Part shown: one piece after another, positions 5,591-5,646 of the stretch
Numbering within the stretch: position 1 is the stretch's first letter
Layout of the letters: each line of letters begins with the position of its first letter
Translations under genes and position numbers: made by a program
Source of the DNA: an uncultured Candidatus Melainabacteria bacterium
GTDB taxonomy: Bacteria; Cyanobacteriota; Vampirovibrionia; Gastranaerophilales; Gastranaerophilaceae
Reading direction: 5' to 3'
Length of the DNA stretch: 5,646 nt
Assembly (NCBI GenBank): GCA_934754855.1
Contig: CAKVJR010000112.1
Span: forward strand, 1-5,646
The notes under the pieces: model-generated
Told to the model about the DNA's origin: nothing
Seen by the model: only the letters and a program-made list of their open reading frames with translations
Database searches by the model: none

Positions 5591-5646
5591 TCGGAATGAC
5601 AGGATTTGAACCTGCGACCCCTGCGACCCGAACACAGTGCGCTACC
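5591..5646 (-). tRNA. tRNA-Pro (anticodon CGG), 3' three quarters; runs off the right edge
   Basis: Read leftward, the window holds positions 18 to 73. These are G18-G19, the D-stem 3' half GCGC, the anticodon stem CTGTG/CGCAG with loop TTCGGGT (anticodon CGG at 5628-5630, G37 as expected for proline) and the variable loop GGGTC. The T-arm is GCAGG-TTCAAAT-CCTGT, followed by the acceptor 3' strand CATTCCG and A73. It decodes CCG. The CCA end is not encoded: nine T residues follow at 5582-5590. The 5' acceptor strand, predicted CGGAATG, is outside the window. Confidence 0.93.

Noticed and set aside
5611..5628. 9-base tandem repeat CCTGCGACC
   Set aside because: It is part of the tRNA-Pro, made of the anticodon stem 3' side, variable loop and T-stem 5' side. 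This likeness is usual in this tRNA.

Overview
The window reads as a gut-type, low-GC, anaerobe-like bacterial chromosome segment. It has A/T-rich intergenic regions, Shine-Dalgarno starts before most genes and strong hairpin terminators. My best guess for the lineage is Gastranaerophilales/'Melainabacteria' (non-photosynthetic relatives of cyanobacteria). I base this on the overall style: proteins with Asn/Gln/Ser-rich disordered N-termini, a short 'SFKG' motif, and orphan TPR proteins. That is an impression, not proof. No phage, insertion sequence or CRISPR is visible.

Layout from left to right. The 5' part of nadB (L-aspartate oxidase, de novo NAD synthesis) runs leftward off the window edge. 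Divergent from it, across a 119-bp A/T-rich promoter region, is a rightward ArsP_2-family multi-TM heavy-metal or manganese exporter with a His/Cys-rich cytosolic loop. This gene ends at a near-perfect bidirectional terminator. A leftward 87-residue acidic protein converges on the same terminator; its cysteines lie almost entirely in five CxC pairs, so it is a candidate metal binder.

Next come two leftward genes. The downstream one (2021-3180) is an HNH-nuclease-like gene split by a single-base frameshift near 2662; it ends in its own hairpin terminator. The upstream one (3389-4852) encodes a soluble 487-residue protein with about six 40-residue TPR-like repeats and a good sigma-70-type promoter. 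Between them lies a 208-bp gap with three copies of an ATTYGGGGTTGC repeat.

Divergent from the TPR gene is a small rightward orphan (138 aa, Asn/Ser-rich) ending in a strong terminator. The window closes with the 3' three quarters of a leftward tRNA-Pro (anticodon CGG).

How the genes relate: nadB and the tRNA are housekeeping. The exporter and the CxC protein may share metal chemistry but are convergent, so they are not one operon. The TPR, HNH-like and small orphan genes form an accessory block of unknown role. The points most worth checking are the frameshifted HNH-like gene, the CxC protein and the GGGGTTGC repeat cluster.
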